Assembly (NCBI RefSeq): GCF_040819555.1
Contig: NZ_CP161920.1
Location: forward strand, 3,347,001 to 3,411,000
DNA from: Nitratireductor sp. GISD-1A_MAKvit
GTDB taxonomy: Bacteria > Pseudomonadota > Alphaproteobacteria > Rhizobiales > Rhizobiaceae
DNA: 64,000 nt
Direction: 5' to 3'
Within the stretch, counting starts at the first letter, position 1, and the number at the start of each line of letters is the position of its first letter. This document shows, in pieces, positions 8,266-16,913 of the stretch. Below the pieces are notes generated by a model. That model made no database searches. It saw only the letters and a list, made by a program, of their open reading frames with translations, and was not told the origin of the DNA. Position numbers and translations under genes: made by a program.

Positions 8266-9555
8266 ATGGATCGCATACGCATAACCGGTGGCAACGTGCT
8301 GAACGGCACCTTGCCGATTTCTGGCGCCAAGAATGCCGCTCTGCCACTGATGATCGCGGCGCTCATGACCGACGACACGCTGACCCTGGACAATGTCCCG
8401 CATCTCGCGGATGTGGAGAGCCTTATCCGCATTCTGGGCAATCACGGTGTCGATTACTCGGTCAATGGCCGCCGTGAGAACCAGCAGAAGGGTTATTCCC
8501 GGACCATCCATTTCACCGCGCGCAGCATTGTGGACACCACCGCGCCTTATGAACTCGTATCCAAGATGCGGGCCAGTTTCTGGGTGATCGGACCTCTTTT
8601 GGCGCGCATTGGACAGGCGCGGGTTTCGCTTCCCGGAGGCTGTGCCATCGGCACGCGCCCCGTCGACCTCTTCATCGACGGTTTGCGGGCGCTGGGTGCC
8701 GAGATCGATATCGAACAGGGATATGTCAACGCCCGGGCGAAGAACGGCCTTGTCGGCAATCGCTACGTATTCCCCAAAGTATCGGTCGGCGCCACGCATG
8801 TGCTCATCATGGCCGCATCGCTGGCAAAGGGGCAGACCGTTCTTGAAAATGCCGCCCGCGAGCCGGAAGTCGTGAACCTGGCCGACTGCCTCAATGCCAT
8901 GGGCGCGAAGATTTCCGGGGCGGGGACGGACACCATCACGATCGATGGCGTTACCAGCCTTTCGGGCGCACGACACCGCGTGATTCCCGATCGCATCGAG
9001 ACCGGCACCTATGCCATGGCCGTCGCCATGACCGGAGGCGACGTTCTTCTGGAGGGCGCGCAGCCCGATCTTCTGGAAGCAGCGCTCGGCACGCTCGAAC
9101 AGACAGGCACCGAGATTACACCGACCAATACGGGCATTCGGGTGCGGCGCAACGGGGGAGGCATCGCGCCGGTGGATGTTACCACCCAGCCTTTTCCCGG
9201 GTTCCCCACCGACCTGCAGGCGCAGTTCATGGGCCTCATGACCATGGCCAGGGGGCGTTCGCACATCACCGAAACCATTTTCGAAAACCGTTTCATGCAC
9301 GTGCAGGAGCTGGCCAGGCTCGGCGCCAAGATTTCGCTTTCCGGGCAGACCGCGGTGGTTGACGGTGTCGCGGAACTTCGCGGCGCACCTGTCATGGCGA
9401 CCGACCTTCGAGCGTCCGTCTCGCTGGTCATAGCGGCGCTTGCAGCGGAGGGGCAGACCGAGGTGAACCGCGTCTACCATCTGGACCGCGGTTTTGAACG
9501 TCTTGAAGAAAAACTCTCCGCCTGCGGAGCAACGATCGAGCGTATTTCTAGTTAG
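8266..9555 (+). CDS. murA: UDP-N-acetylglucosamine 1-carboxyvinyltransferase
   Basis: A 429-residue enzyme of the EPSP-synthase fold. It transfers enolpyruvate from PEP to UDP-GlcNAc, the first committed step of peptidoglycan synthesis in the cytoplasm. It begins [20 protein letters not shown] with the substrate-binding segment [12 protein letters not shown]. The catalytic cysteine is Cys126 in [13 protein letters not shown], so the fosfomycin target residue is present. The C-terminal half shows [13 protein letters not shown] and the RFMHVQEL loop. Length is normal. It opens a plus-strand run that continues to yacG. Confidence 0.97.
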   Translation: MDRIRITGGNVLNGTLPISGAKNAALPLMIAALMTDDTLTLDNVPHLADVESLIRILGNHGVDYSVNGRRENQQKGYSRTIHFTARSIVDTTAPYELVSKMRASFWVIGPLLARIGQARVSLPGGCAIGTRPVDLFIDGLRALGAEIDIEQGYVNARAKNGLVGNRYVFPKVSVGATHVLIMAASLAKGQTVLENAAREPEVVNLADCLNAMGAKISGAGTDTITIDGVTSLSGARHRVIPDRIETGTYAMAVAMTGGDVLLEGAQPDLLEAALGTLEQTGTEITPTNTGIRVRRNGGGIAPVDVTTQPFPGFPTDLQAQFMGLMTMARGRSHITETIFENRFMHVQELARLGAKISLSGQTAVVDGVAELRGAPVMATDLRASVSLVIAALAAEGQTEVNRVYHLDRGFERLEEKLSACGATIERISS

Positions 9556-9574
9556 TGGCGGCTGGCCGGTGAAC

Positions 9575-10021
9575 ATGGATTTTCTAAAGCTCGTGGCGCT
9601 CGACGATGTCGATCTGGCTATTGTGTCGGCCCATCTTCAGGATGCTGTCGTCAAGGTCGGCGACCTTGCTTTCGAACCGGCCAACAACCGCTTCGCGGGA
9701 GCATTCAACCGCTTTGTCTGGGAGAAAGAGCGCAAGCGGAGCTTTCTGAGAAAATCCGCGCATGAAAGGCGCAGAAGCATCCTGCATTTCGACCGGGTCC
9801 AATCCGTGCGTGCCACCTCCATCGACCGGAGCCGGCCGGAAGACGTTCTCTCCCTCCTCGCGCTCAACTTCATCCCTGCGGACGACGCGCCCGCAGGCGT
9901 GATCGAACTGATCTTTGCCGGTGATGCCGCGCTTCGCCTCGATGTCGAATGTATCGAGGCGCGCCTGACGGATCTTGGCGCGGCGTGGGAAACGCCAAGC
10001 CGCCCGGATCACGATATCTGA
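9575..10021 (+). CDS. DUF2948 family protein
   Basis: A 148-residue protein beginning [20 protein letters not shown], with a typical DUF2948 body (FNRFVWEKE, then [20 protein letters not shown]). The family is found in alphaproteobacteria, normally right after murA, and has no known function. The start at 9575 lies 19 bases after the murA stop. A GTG six bases earlier is an alternative. Two bases separate its stop from the next start zone, so translation is probably coupled. Confidence 0.85.
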   Translation: MDFLKLVALDDVDLAIVSAHLQDAVVKVGDLAFEPANNRFAGAFNRFVWEKERKRSFLRKSAHERRRSILHFDRVQSVRATSIDRSRPEDVLSLLALNFIPADDAPAGVIELIFAGDAALRLDVECIEARLTDLGAAWETPSRPDHDI

Positions 10022-10022
10022 G

Positions 10023-10508
10023 ATGACGTGTTCGGGCTCAGATACGGCACGCCTGATTGATGTCGAGCTCGATGAATCGGTCGGACGAGGCACTCCCGAC
10101 ATCGAGCACGAACGCGCTGTCGCCATATTCGACCTGGTTGAAGAAAACAGCTTTCGCCCGGTGGGCGATACGGAGAACGGCCCCTACAGGCTGAAGCTTT
10201 CCCTCGTGGAGGCGCGCCTCGTGTTTTCCATTTCCCGCGAAAGCGGTGAGCCCGTTGTCACCCATATACTTTCACTCACCCCCTTTCGCCGGATCGTGAA
10301 GGATTATTTCCTGATCTGCGAAAGCTATTACGATGCCATACGCAGCGCGACGCCCAGCCAGATCGAGGCCATCGACATGGGGCGGCGCGGGCTGCACAAT
10401 GAGGGATCGCAAACCCTTATGGACCGTCTGAAAGACAAGATCGAAGTGGATTTCGATACGGCAAGACGTCTGTTCACACTGGTTTGCGTGCTGCATTGGA
10501 GAGGTTGA
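10023..10508 (+). CDS. UPF0262 family protein
   Basis: A 161-residue protein with the UPF0262 signature: [20 protein letters not shown] near the N-terminus, then [20 protein letters not shown] and [20 protein letters not shown]. The family is restricted to alphaproteobacteria, where it usually follows hisD and precedes a low-molecular-weight phosphatase. Here hisD is absent and the gene follows DUF2948 after one base. The ATG at 10023 is chosen by this spacing and by the family start. Function unknown. Confidence 0.87.
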   Translation: MTCSGSDTARLIDVELDESVGRGTPDIEHERAVAIFDLVEENSFRPVGDTENGPYRLKLSLVEARLVFSISRESGEPVVTHILSLTPFRRIVKDYFLICESYYDAIRSATPSQIEAIDMGRRGLHNEGSQTLMDRLKDKIEVDFDTARRLFTLVCVLHWRG

Positions 10509-10545
10509 CCGGAATGGCACACACCGGTTCGGGGGGAAGCCGGTT

Positions 10546-10995
10546 ATGACACCTGACAGAATGCCGGCGAAAGAGAGAGCGCCCAGGTCGGTGCTGTTCC
10601 TCTGCGGCATGAATGCCATCCGCTCGCCCATGGCAGAGGTTCTCGCCCGTTCCCTCCTTCCCCGGGACATCTTTCTAGCCTCTGCCGGGCTGCGCGCGGG
10701 TGAACGCGACCCCTTTGTCGATGCGGTGCTCGCAGAGAAGGAACTCACACTGGGCGAACGCCTGCCGCAATCCATCGAGGATCTGGCGGACACGAATTTC
10801 GACCTGATCATTACCCTTTCTCCCGAAGCGCACCACCGGGCTCTCGAAATGACCCGGACCATTGCCGCAGAGGTCGAATACTGGCCGACAATGGACCCGA
10901 CGGTGGTGAGCGGGACAAGAGATCGGATCATCGAAGCCTATCGCGACGTGCGTGACCGACTGGCGACCGCGATTGCTTCACGTTTCGAAAGATGA
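10546..10995 (+). CDS. Low-molecular-weight protein-tyrosine-phosphatase / arsenate-reductase-like protein
   Basis: A 149-residue protein of the LMW-PTP fold. The phosphate-binding loop is VLFLCGMNAIRSPMAE, with the C-x5-R residues Cys20 and Arg26. A distal DP motif (YWPTMDPT) supplies the general-acid aspartate. The loop lacks the usual second glycine-asparagine pattern of arsenate reductases, so phosphatase is the better guess. It lies 37 bases after UPF0262 and before infA, a conserved rhizobial position. The RBS is GGGGGGAAG. Confidence 0.8.
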   Translation: MTPDRMPAKERAPRSVLFLCGMNAIRSPMAEVLARSLLPRDIFLASAGLRAGERDPFVDAVLAEKELTLGERLPQSIEDLADTNFDLIITLSPEAHHRALEMTRTIAAEVEYWPTMDPTVVSGTRDRIIEAYRDVRDRLATAIASRFER

Positions 10996-11122
10996 AACAA
11001 ATCCGACACAAATTCCCGTTTGGCCGGATCTGGCTTGTTCACAAAGAGGAATGAATGGGATAGGTTCCGCGCGAAATTCCCGTCGTCGACCGGAAAATTT
11101 TATGGAAAACCGAAGGTAACGG

Positions 11123-11341
11123 ATGCCAAAGGAAGAAGTCCTGGAGTTTCCAGGCGTGGTCACCGAACTGCTGCCCAACGCGATGTTCCGCGTTAAACTG
11201 GAAAACGAACACGAGATCATCGCTCATACGGCCGGGCGCATGCGCAAGAATCGCATTCGCGTTCTGACGGGCGACAAGGTGCTTGTCGAGATGACGCCCT
11301 ACGACCTGACCAAGGGTCGCATCACCTACCGCTTCAAGTAA
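11123..11341 (+). CDS. infA: Translation initiation factor IF-1
   Basis: A 72-residue single OB-fold protein that matches bacterial IF-1 end to end: [20 protein letters not shown] at the start, [20 protein letters not shown] in the middle, [13 protein letters not shown] at the end. It binds the ribosomal A site during initiation. The 127 bases before it probably hold its own promoter. The maf gene follows after 27 bases. Confidence 0.98.
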
Positions 11342-11368
11342 GACGCCAAGGCGGTCGGTGACATTTCA

Positions 11369-12001
11369 ATGAGCGCACTGCAGAAACTCGTTCTGGCTTC
11401 CGGGTCGCCCCGTCGTGTCGAGCTTTTGCAGCAGGCAGGCATCGAGCCTGATCGCCTCGCGCCTGCAAACATCGACGAAACGCCTCTCAAGAGCGAGCAT
11501 CCGCGTTCGCTCGCCAAGCGACTTTCGCTTGAAAAGGCGGAAAAGGCCCATGCCCGGCTGACACAGGACGGTGATGCGGATGGCTGCTATCTTCTGGCCG
11601 CCGATACGGTGGTGGCTGTCGGTCGCCGCATCTTGCCAAAGGCCGAAACCGCCGTTGAGGCCTCCAACTGTCTACAGCTCCTGTCCGGCCGCGCGCACCG
11701 CGTGTACACCGGACTTTGCCTCATAACGCCATCGGGCAAAAAACGGCAGCGGCTCGTCGAGTCCCGTGTGCGCTTCAAGCGCCTCACGCATGAGGAGCTT
11801 GAGAGCTACCTCGCCTCCGGCGAGTGGCGCGGCAAGGCGGGCGGATACGCCATTCAGGGCCTTGCCGGAACCTTTGTCGTCAAGCTGGCCGGCTCATATT
11901 CGAACGTTGTCGGCCTCCCGCTTTACGAGACGGTCAATCTGCTTGTTGCAGAAGGCTACAAGGTGCATTTCAACTGGCTCTCCGGTGCTGGAGCACTTTG
12001 A
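11369..12001 (+). CDS. maf: Maf family nucleotide pyrophosphatase
   Basis: A 210-residue protein of the Maf/HAM1 fold. It starts [18 protein letters not shown], with the substrate-binding S-x-S-P-R-R loop at residues 11-16. The catalytic aspartate lies in [18 protein letters not shown], and [20 protein letters not shown] is the second conserved block. Family members hydrolyse dTTP/UTP or modified nucleotides and are linked to septum inhibition. It overlaps no neighbour and is followed after 2 bases by yacG, as in many rhizobia. Confidence 0.93.
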   Translation: MSALQKLVLASGSPRRVELLQQAGIEPDRLAPANIDETPLKSEHPRSLAKRLSLEKAEKAHARLTQDGDADGCYLLAADTVVAVGRRILPKAETAVEASNCLQLLSGRAHRVYTGLCLITPSGKKRQRLVESRVRFKRLTHEELESYLASGEWRGKAGGYAIQGLAGTFVVKLAGSYSNVVGLPLYETVNLLVAEGYKVHFNWLSGAGAL

Positions 12002-12003
12002 AG

Positions 12004-12201
12004 ATGACACAGTCCCAGCCAGACAAGGTCACCCCCTTGCGCCCCAGGCGCCCCTGCCCCGAATGCAACAAACCGTCTGAGCGCAGCTTCTACCCATTCT
12101 GCTCGAAACGCTGCAAGGAGGTCGACCTGAACCGCTGGCTCTCGGGCAGTTATGCAATCCCCGGTCGTGCAATTGACGAGGAAGACGGCGATCCCGCCTG
12201 A
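12004..12201 (+). CDS. yacG: DNA gyrase inhibitor YacG, zinc-binding
   Basis: A 65-residue protein with the YacG zinc site: Cys18 and Cys21 in RPCPECNKP, Cys33 and Cys37 in [11 protein letters not shown]. The segment [10 protein letters not shown] and an acidic tail complete the family pattern. In E. coli the protein binds GyrB and inhibits gyrase. The ATG lies 2 bases after the maf stop, so it is translationally coupled. It is the last gene of the murA-to-yacG run. Confidence 0.92.
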   Translation: MTQSQPDKVTPLRPRRPCPECNKPSERSFYPFCSKRCKEVDLNRWLSGSYAIPGRAIDEEDGDPA

Positions 12202-12219
12202 CCCTTCCTTATCAAAAAA

Positions 12220-12241
12220 GCCCGGTCCTCACGGACCGGGC
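12220..12241 (-). terminator. Hairpin terminator between yacG and the DUF1127 gene
   Basis: A perfect 9-base stem GCCCGGTCC/GGACCGGGC with loop TCAC. On the minus strand it is followed by CTTTTTT, so it terminates the DUF1127 gene. The stem also lies 18 bases after yacG and may slow plus-strand transcripts, though it has no T-run on that side. Confidence 0.75.
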
Positions 12242-12311
12242 AATGTGCAGGCTGCCGGGGGGAACCGGCATGCGGGAATAAGCCTGCATGGGAGAGAAAT
12301 CTGTCAGGCGG

Positions 12312-12614
12312 TCATGACCTGAGGTCAGCACCGCCGTGAGCACCGGCGATCCGCGTGCGCTCCTGCGCAATTTCCTGCAGTCTGCGCGTGGCGAGCCTTC
12401 GCGCTCCGTTCAGCGCAACCGAATCCACATCACTTCGTGTCAGGCCGATGTCTGCGAGCTGCCACTCGGACATTTCGGAAAGATGCCGAACGGCTGATCG
12501 AGCCTCCCAGTAACGCGCCAGTCTGGCCAGAAGCGACCGAGTGACCGCGCGCACCGCGCCGGCCGGCTGAGAAACAGCACTCATGGCGAAGGGCTGCGTT
12601 TGGGCGCGGGACAT
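12312..12614 (-). CDS. DUF1127 (YjiS-like) small protein
   Basis: A 100-residue protein with a DUF1127 core at residues 30-62 (LARYWEARSAVRHLSEMSEW, then QLADIGLTRSDV). The 40-residue C-terminal extension, rich in Arg and Ala, is longer than in the minimal 45-70-residue members. AAAGGA lies 9 bases before the ATG. DUF1127 proteins in rhizobia and Brucella affect phosphate, carbon or stress responses, some through RNA binding. It is divergent from a LysR gene 134 bases away, a pairing seen with the LysR protein VtlR in Brucella. Confidence 0.85.
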   Translation of the reverse strand: MSRAQTQPFAMSAVSQPAGAVRAVTRSLLARLARYWEARSAVRHLSEMSEWQLADIGLTRSDVDSVALNGARRLATRRLQEIAQERTRIAGAHGGADLRS

Positions 12615-12748
12615 CGTTCCATCCTTTGTCTTGAACGAAAATGACAGGCGGGCGGCTGGAAAAGACCAGGGCCCTGTGAACTGCCAAACAGTGCCACGCC
12701 CCTATTGATTAGTCGAGCGAATGTTTTTAATCTCTATCATCAGATTAT

Positions 12749-13723
12749 ATGATGGATTCTCCGATGGCTGCCCCACTCGACCTCGATCAGCTGGCAACAT
12801 TCATTGCGATTGCCGATACCGGCAGCTTCACAAAGGCTGCCGAAGAAGTGCATCGCACCCAGTCGGCTGTCTCCATGCAGATGCGCCGGCTGGAAGAACG
12901 CGTCGGCAAGGCGCTCTTTCAAAAGGACGGACGGACCAATCGGCTGACCGAAGACGGCGAGCGGCTGCTCACCTACGCCCGGCGTATGCTGCGGCTCAAC
13001 CGGGAAACACTGGCCGCCTTTGACGATGCAAGCCTTGAAGGCCATATCCGCATTGGCACCCCTGACGACTACGCGGATCGCTTCCTGCCCGAGATCATGG
13101 CCCGCTTCGCCCGCTCCAACCCGCGCGTGGAACTGTCGGTGGCATGTGAGCCGACCACCAATCTGGTCGACCACATACGGCGCGGCAATCTCGATCTGGC
13201 TCTTGTGACCTATGACGCTTCCAAGGGCGGCTCGGAGCCTATCCGGCGGGAACCTCTGCTTTGGGTCAGTTCTGCCAATCATTCGGTTCATGAGCGTGAG
13301 GTCCTTCCGATGGCATTCGGGCGGCCAAGCTGCCTGTGGCGGCGCACCGCATGCGCCGCACTGGAGGAGGAAGGCCGGAGCTATCGCGTGCTCTTCACCA
13401 GCTTTTCCGCCACCGTCATCGCAACCGCCGTTCTGTCAGGGCTGGCCATCTCCGTTCTGCCGGAGTGCGCGCTGAGACCCGGGATGCGGGTGCTTGGTGA
13501 AGCCGATGGCTTCAATCCGCTGCCCGACTGCCATATCGGCCTGATGCGCGGCCACACTGGCCAGGCAGAAATCATCGACGCGCTGGCGAGGCATATCAGT
13601 GAAAGCCTCGACAATCTGTCGGTCCCGGCCTTCCTTGAAGAGGGCGGCTTTGATTTCAATGCAGCCTTTCTCAACCCGCGCAGCAAACGCCATCGCCCGG
13701 GCCAGACCATGAGTGGCTGGTAA
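12749..13723 (+). CDS. LysR-family transcriptional regulator, possible LsrB/VtlR relative
   Basis: A 324-residue LysR protein: helix-turn-helix over residues 10-68 (TFIAIADTGSFTKAAEEVHR, TQSAVSMQMRRLEERVG) and a substrate-binding domain over 95-290. It has five cysteines in the sensor half (133, 195, 202, 240, 261), worth noting because LsrB of Sinorhizobium is reported as a redox-sensing LysR protein. Divergence from a DUF1127 gene recalls Brucella VtlR. Orthology to either is a guess. The start could be any of three near ATGs (12749, 12752, 12764). Confidence 0.85.
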   Translation: MMDSPMAAPLDLDQLATFIAIADTGSFTKAAEEVHRTQSAVSMQMRRLEERVGKALFQKDGRTNRLTEDGERLLTYARRMLRLNRETLAAFDDASLEGHIRIGTPDDYADRFLPEIMARFARSNPRVELSVACEPTTNLVDHIRRGNLDLALVTYDASKGGSEPIRREPLLWVSSANHSVHEREVLPMAFGRPSCLWRRTACAALEEEGRSYRVLFTSFSATVIATAVLSGLAISVLPECALRPGMRVLGEADGFNPLPDCHIGLMRGHTGQAEIIDALARHISESLDNLSVPAFLEEGGFDFNAAFLNPRSKRHRPGQTMSGW

Positions 13724-13790
13724 AGCGCATGTGGACCGCTTTCAGCCCCGGGCTTGACCCCAGGACCGCGGCCCGGCTCAATCCGACCCC

Positions 13791-15363
13791 ATGAGCACAA
13801 CTCGTCCAGCCGATTCGCAAAGCAATGTTGCCGAATTCTCCGTCAGCGAGATTTCCGGCGCGCTGAAGCGCACCGTGGAGGACAGGTTCGGGCATGTTCG
13901 TGTGCGCGGCGAAGTTTCGGGCTATCGTGGGCCTCATTCTTCCGGTCATGCCTATTTCGCTCTGAAGGACGACCGGGCGCGGCTTGAAGCCGTCATATGG
14001 CGGGGCGTGTTCTCAAAGCTGAAGTTTCTGCCTCAGGAAGGCCTGGAGATCATCGCCACCGGCAAGCTGACGACCTATCCGGGATCATCGAAATACCAGA
14101 TCGTCATCGAGAGCATCGAGCCGGCGGGAGCGGGTGCTCTCATGGCGCTTCTCGAAGAACGCAAGAAGAAGCTCGCTGCCGAGGGGTTGTTTGAAGACGG
14201 CCGCAAAAAGCCACTTCCATTCATGCCGCGGGTGATCGGAGTCGTCACTTCGCCCACCGGAGCGGTCATCCGTGACATCATACACCGCATTTCCGACCGT
14301 TTTCCGGTTCACGTGCTCGTCTGGCCGGTGCGTGTGCAGGGTGAAACCACCGGCGATGAAGTCTCCCGCGCCGTTGCCGGCTTCAACGCGCTTGCCGAAG
14401 GCGCCCCCCTGCCCCGGCCCGACGTGCTCATCGTTGCGCGCGGTGGCGGCAGTCTTGAAGATCTGTGGGGTTTCAATGATGAGTCGGTGGTCCGCGCTGT
14501 CGCGGCATCGCAAATACCTGTCATTTCTGCGGTCGGACACGAAACCGACTGGACGCTGATCGATCTGGTGGCAGATCGGCGGGCGCCCACACCCACCGGC
14601 GCTGCAGAAATGGCGGTGCCAGTAAAAGCGGAACTGGAAGCCGGTCTCGCAAGACTTTCTGCCCGCCTCAAAGGCGCGATCTCGCGTGAAGGCGACCGCA
14701 AGAGGCAGGCATTGAGCGCCCTTTCCCGCGCACTTCCTTCGCCCGACCAGTTACTGGCCATGCCGCGCCGGCGCTTTGACGAGGCAGCGGGGCCGGCTTG
14801 GCCGCGCCCTTTCGGCAGCGACCCAGCGCAAGCGGGCCGCCTTCAACGGGCTGCGCCTTTCCCCGGCCACACTGGAGCGCCGTCTTGTGGAATCGCATCG
14901 CCGTGCAAATTCGTCTGGTGAGCGACTGCCCGCGGTATTTCTTTCACTTGTGCGTGCCCAGCGCACCCGGTTCGACCGCGATGCCGCGCGCGTTTCACCG
15001 CTGGCGCTGAAACAGCGCATCGCCCATTGGCGTGACAGGCTGGTGCAGGCCGGACGCCGCGCCGACACGAGGATTGACACCCAGCTGAAACAGGCGGGAG
15101 CCAGCGTGGAGCAGACCATGCGGCTTGCCAAATCGCTCTCACACGAAGGCGTTCTGGAAAGAGGCTTCGCGCTTGTTCGCGGCCCGGACGACCAGCCGCG
15201 CAAACGTGCCGGGGAGGTTCAGCCCGGCCTCGAACTTCAGATCCAGTTTGCAGACGGTGTCACCCGGGCGATCGCGGCGGGCGTAGCGCGCAAGAAACCC
15301 TCCGCCCCTCAGAAAGCCCGCACGACCGAATCACAAAAGAAAGATCAGGGCACGCTGTTCTAG
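13791..15363 (+). pseudogene. xseA: Exodeoxyribonuclease VII large subunit with a +1 frameshift
   Basis: The first 335 residues, from [20 protein letters not shown], cover the OB-fold domain (1-105) and the catalytic domain, with [14 protein letters not shown] and [14 protein letters not shown]. The frame is then lost at FDEAAG. The normal continuation, [18 protein letters not shown] through HEGVLERGFALVRGPD to the end, is intact in the next frame to 15363. One extra G in the GGGG run at 14789-14792 explains the shift; without it the protein would be about 523 residues, a normal XseA length. Either the gene is broken or the base is a sequencing error. It ends 6 bases from the convergent gene at 15370. 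Confidence 0.9.
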
Positions 15364-15369
15364 CCACCC

Positions 15370-15654
15370 TCAGCGGCGATCCTTGCTGCGCCAGCGACGA
15401 AGCAGCTCGGCTTCCAGCCCCTTGAAGCCGAAATAAAGCACCACGATCAACATCCCCTTGGTGAAGACGGAGAGGAATTGCACGAGTCCCCCGTCGAGAA
15501 TTCCCATCACCCCATGGGCGAGGATGAACTCCAGATTCGCCATCGCGACATTGATCAGCTGGAAGGAAAGGAAGGCCACCGCAAACGCGCACAGGGCCAT
15601 TGCGAGGAAGAGAATCAGCCAGTGGTGGCGCGACAGTTGAAACACGTTTCCCAT
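15370..15654 (-). CDS. Small two-helix membrane protein of unknown function
   Basis: A 94-residue protein with hydrophobic helices at about 12-36 and 55-78 and a basic C-terminal end (LLRRWRSKDRR). The helices are separated by LEFILAHGVMGILDGG. A strong RBS, GGAGGTGGA, directly precedes the ATG. It is convergent with xseA. Similar short proteins occur beside xseA in rhizobia as far as I recall, without a function. Confidence 0.65.
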   Translation of the reverse strand: MGNVFQLSRHHWLILFLAMALCAFAVAFLSFQLINVAMANLEFILAHGVMGILDGGLVQFLSVFTKGMLIVVLYFGFKGLEAELLRRWRSKDRR

Positions 15655-15840
15655 TCCACCTCCCGGATCACCGCAGGAGCGCGATCATGCAGAGCCTCGG
15701 CAGCCTGTCAGTGGCTTGCCGTCGGAGAGACAGGATAGCTTGCGGTTCGCAGGCAGGGAAATCAACGGATTTTGCGGGCGATGAAATGGTTTTCACCCCG
15801 CGAGGGGCCACCGGACTGTGGAGAAAAGACCGATATGAAA

Positions 15841-15917
15841 TGGTACGGTTGGGTGGATTCGAACCACCGACCTCAGGAGCCACAATCCTGCGCTCTAACC
15901 AACTGAGCTACAACCGC
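15841..15917 (-). tRNA. tRNA-His (anticodon GTG), alphaproteobacterial type
   Basis: On the minus strand: acceptor GCGGTTG pairs with CAACCGT, giving a G1:U72 wobble at the end. The D-arm is GCTCAGTTGGTTAGAGC, the anticodon loop TTGTGGC (anticodon GTG), the T-loop TTCGAAT. Discriminator is A73, followed by an encoded CCA. The base before G1 is T, so the usual G-1 of tRNA-His is not encoded. The G1:U72/A73 set is the known alphaproteobacterial exception read by a matching HisRS. Confidence 0.95.
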
Positions 15918-15989
15918 ACGCAACCGGTGACCGGCGTCCGCGTCAATACGGGCAAATGATCGCTTTTTCAAGCCAAAAGAGCAAAAGAA

Positions 15990-16019
15990 AAAAGACCGGG
16001 GGGAGGATCCCGGTCTTTT
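15990..16019. terminator. Strong bidirectional terminator after the phasin gene
   Basis: A perfect 11-base stem AAAAGACCGGG/CCCGGTCTTTT with an 8-base loop, giving a U-tract on either strand. It lies about 95 bases beyond the phasin stop (minus strand). Confidence 0.85.
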
Positions 16020-16112
16020 CTCATAAAGGGGCCGAAGGGAGGAGGTTTCGGTCCCACTCGGCAGCGTCGGGAGGAGGAGTGCGCCGCCGGACTTTTCTAA
16101 GCGCATAACGCC

Positions 16113-16568
16113 TCAGGCGACGCGCAGTTCCTTGACGGTCTTTTCAAAAACGTCCTTCATCGGTTTGGCCATCGTTTCGGCCGACTTCTGAGAAGCGGTC
16201 TGAAAGTCCTTCATCTGATCCACAGCCACTTCCATGCGCTTGCGCATGAAGTTGCTCTGCATCTCGATCAACTCGGCGAAAGAACGCACGCCGGCCAGAG
16301 CCTCAATGTGAGCCAGATTGGCTTCCGTGCCTTCGCGCAATGCGGCAATGGACTTCGTGGTGAGTTCGTTGCCGGCCGATTTCGCATTCTCAAAAGTGGC
16401 TTCGAGTGCCTTCTGGGTCTCTTCGGCGTTTGCCTTCATGCGAGCATAGGCTTCCTTGGTCTGCTCGGCGCTCTTTTCTGCGAAAGCGCGAAACTGCTCG
16501 CTGGCCTGCGTCGCGTCAAACGTCGGAAACTCGGCGTTTCCGGTATTTTTCTGCGTGGTCTTTGTCAT
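16113..16568 (-). CDS. Phasin family protein
   Basis: A 151-residue, mostly helical, Lys/Glu/Ala-rich protein with the phasin domain over about 30-145: FRAFAEKSAEQTKEAYARMK, then AGVRSFAELIEMQSNFMRKR. Phasins coat polyhydroxybutyrate granules. The ATG at 16568 (MTKTTQKN) is chosen because AAAGGA lies 9 bases upstream; an ATG at 16595 would add 9 residues. The promoter with an overlapping dyad lies at 16639-16684 and a strong terminator follows. The gene is transcribed alone. Confidence 0.9.
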   Translation of the reverse strand: MTKTTQKNTGNAEFPTFDATQASEQFRAFAEKSAEQTKEAYARMKANAEETQKALEATFENAKSAGNELTTKSIAALREGTEANLAHIEALAGVRSFAELIEMQSNFMRKRMEVAVDQMKDFQTASQKSAETMAKPMKDVFEKTVKELRVA

Positions 16569-16638
16569 AGTCGCGATCCTTTGGTTCTCGCTCATGGAGG
16601 TCCCCGTGTAACGGACCCGCCCGACAATTCATGACCGC

Positions 16639-16667
16639 TATATAGCATCGGCCATTGTGCATTGCAA
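16639..16667 (-). promoter_or_regulatory. Phasin promoter
   Basis: Minus-strand -35 TTGCAA (16662-16667) and -10 TATATA (16639-16644) with exactly 17 bases between. It lies 71-99 bases before the chosen phasin ATG. Confidence 0.65.
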
Positions 16668-16684
16668 CATTATTGTTGCGGTGC
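16659..16684. promoter_or_regulatory. Dyad operator overlapping the phasin -35 box
   Basis: Arms GCATTGCAACA (16659-16669) and TGTTGCGGTGC (16674-16684) match as an inverted repeat at 9 of 11 positions around a 4-base centre, and the left arm contains TGCATTGCA. It covers the -35 box, the position of a repressor. PhaR/AniA, the PHB-responsive phasin repressor, binds TGC-rich dyads in related bacteria and is the obvious candidate. Confidence 0.55.
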
Positions 16685-16771
16685 AGCATTTCTGCCCGTC
16701 AGTTAACCAATCGCAGGAATTCATTGCGTTCAGGCGTCGGCTTTTATGGACCTCGCTGCCACATGGCTTTA

Positions 16772-16787
16772 TTAATAAGGTGTTAAC
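16772..16787 (+). promoter_or_regulatory. CtrA-binding box upstream of the cell-cycle kinase
   Basis: TTAATAAGGTGTTAAC is an exact TTAA-N7-TTAAC, the full CtrA consensus. It lies 127 bases before the kinase ATG. The stretch 16596-16913 (318 bases without a gene) holds this site and the phasin control region, and nothing else that I recognise. Confidence 0.6.
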
Positions 16788-16913
16788 GTCGTTATCGGGA
16801 TGCCGCAGTTTGCGGTTGAGGACGGTGCCCCGATGCTGTTTGAACCGATGCGGTTTTTCCAGCCCGAGACTTGTGGGCCGACCGTACACTGGATGATTGT
16901 TTGGCTCGTTTAA

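Noticed and set aside
8230..9576. A 448-codon minus-strand frame
   Set aside because: Antisense to murA.
14776..15363. A separate 195-residue gene downstream of xseA
   Set aside because: Its sequence is the C-terminal domain of exonuclease VII and joins the first part exactly when one G is removed, so it is one broken or misread gene.
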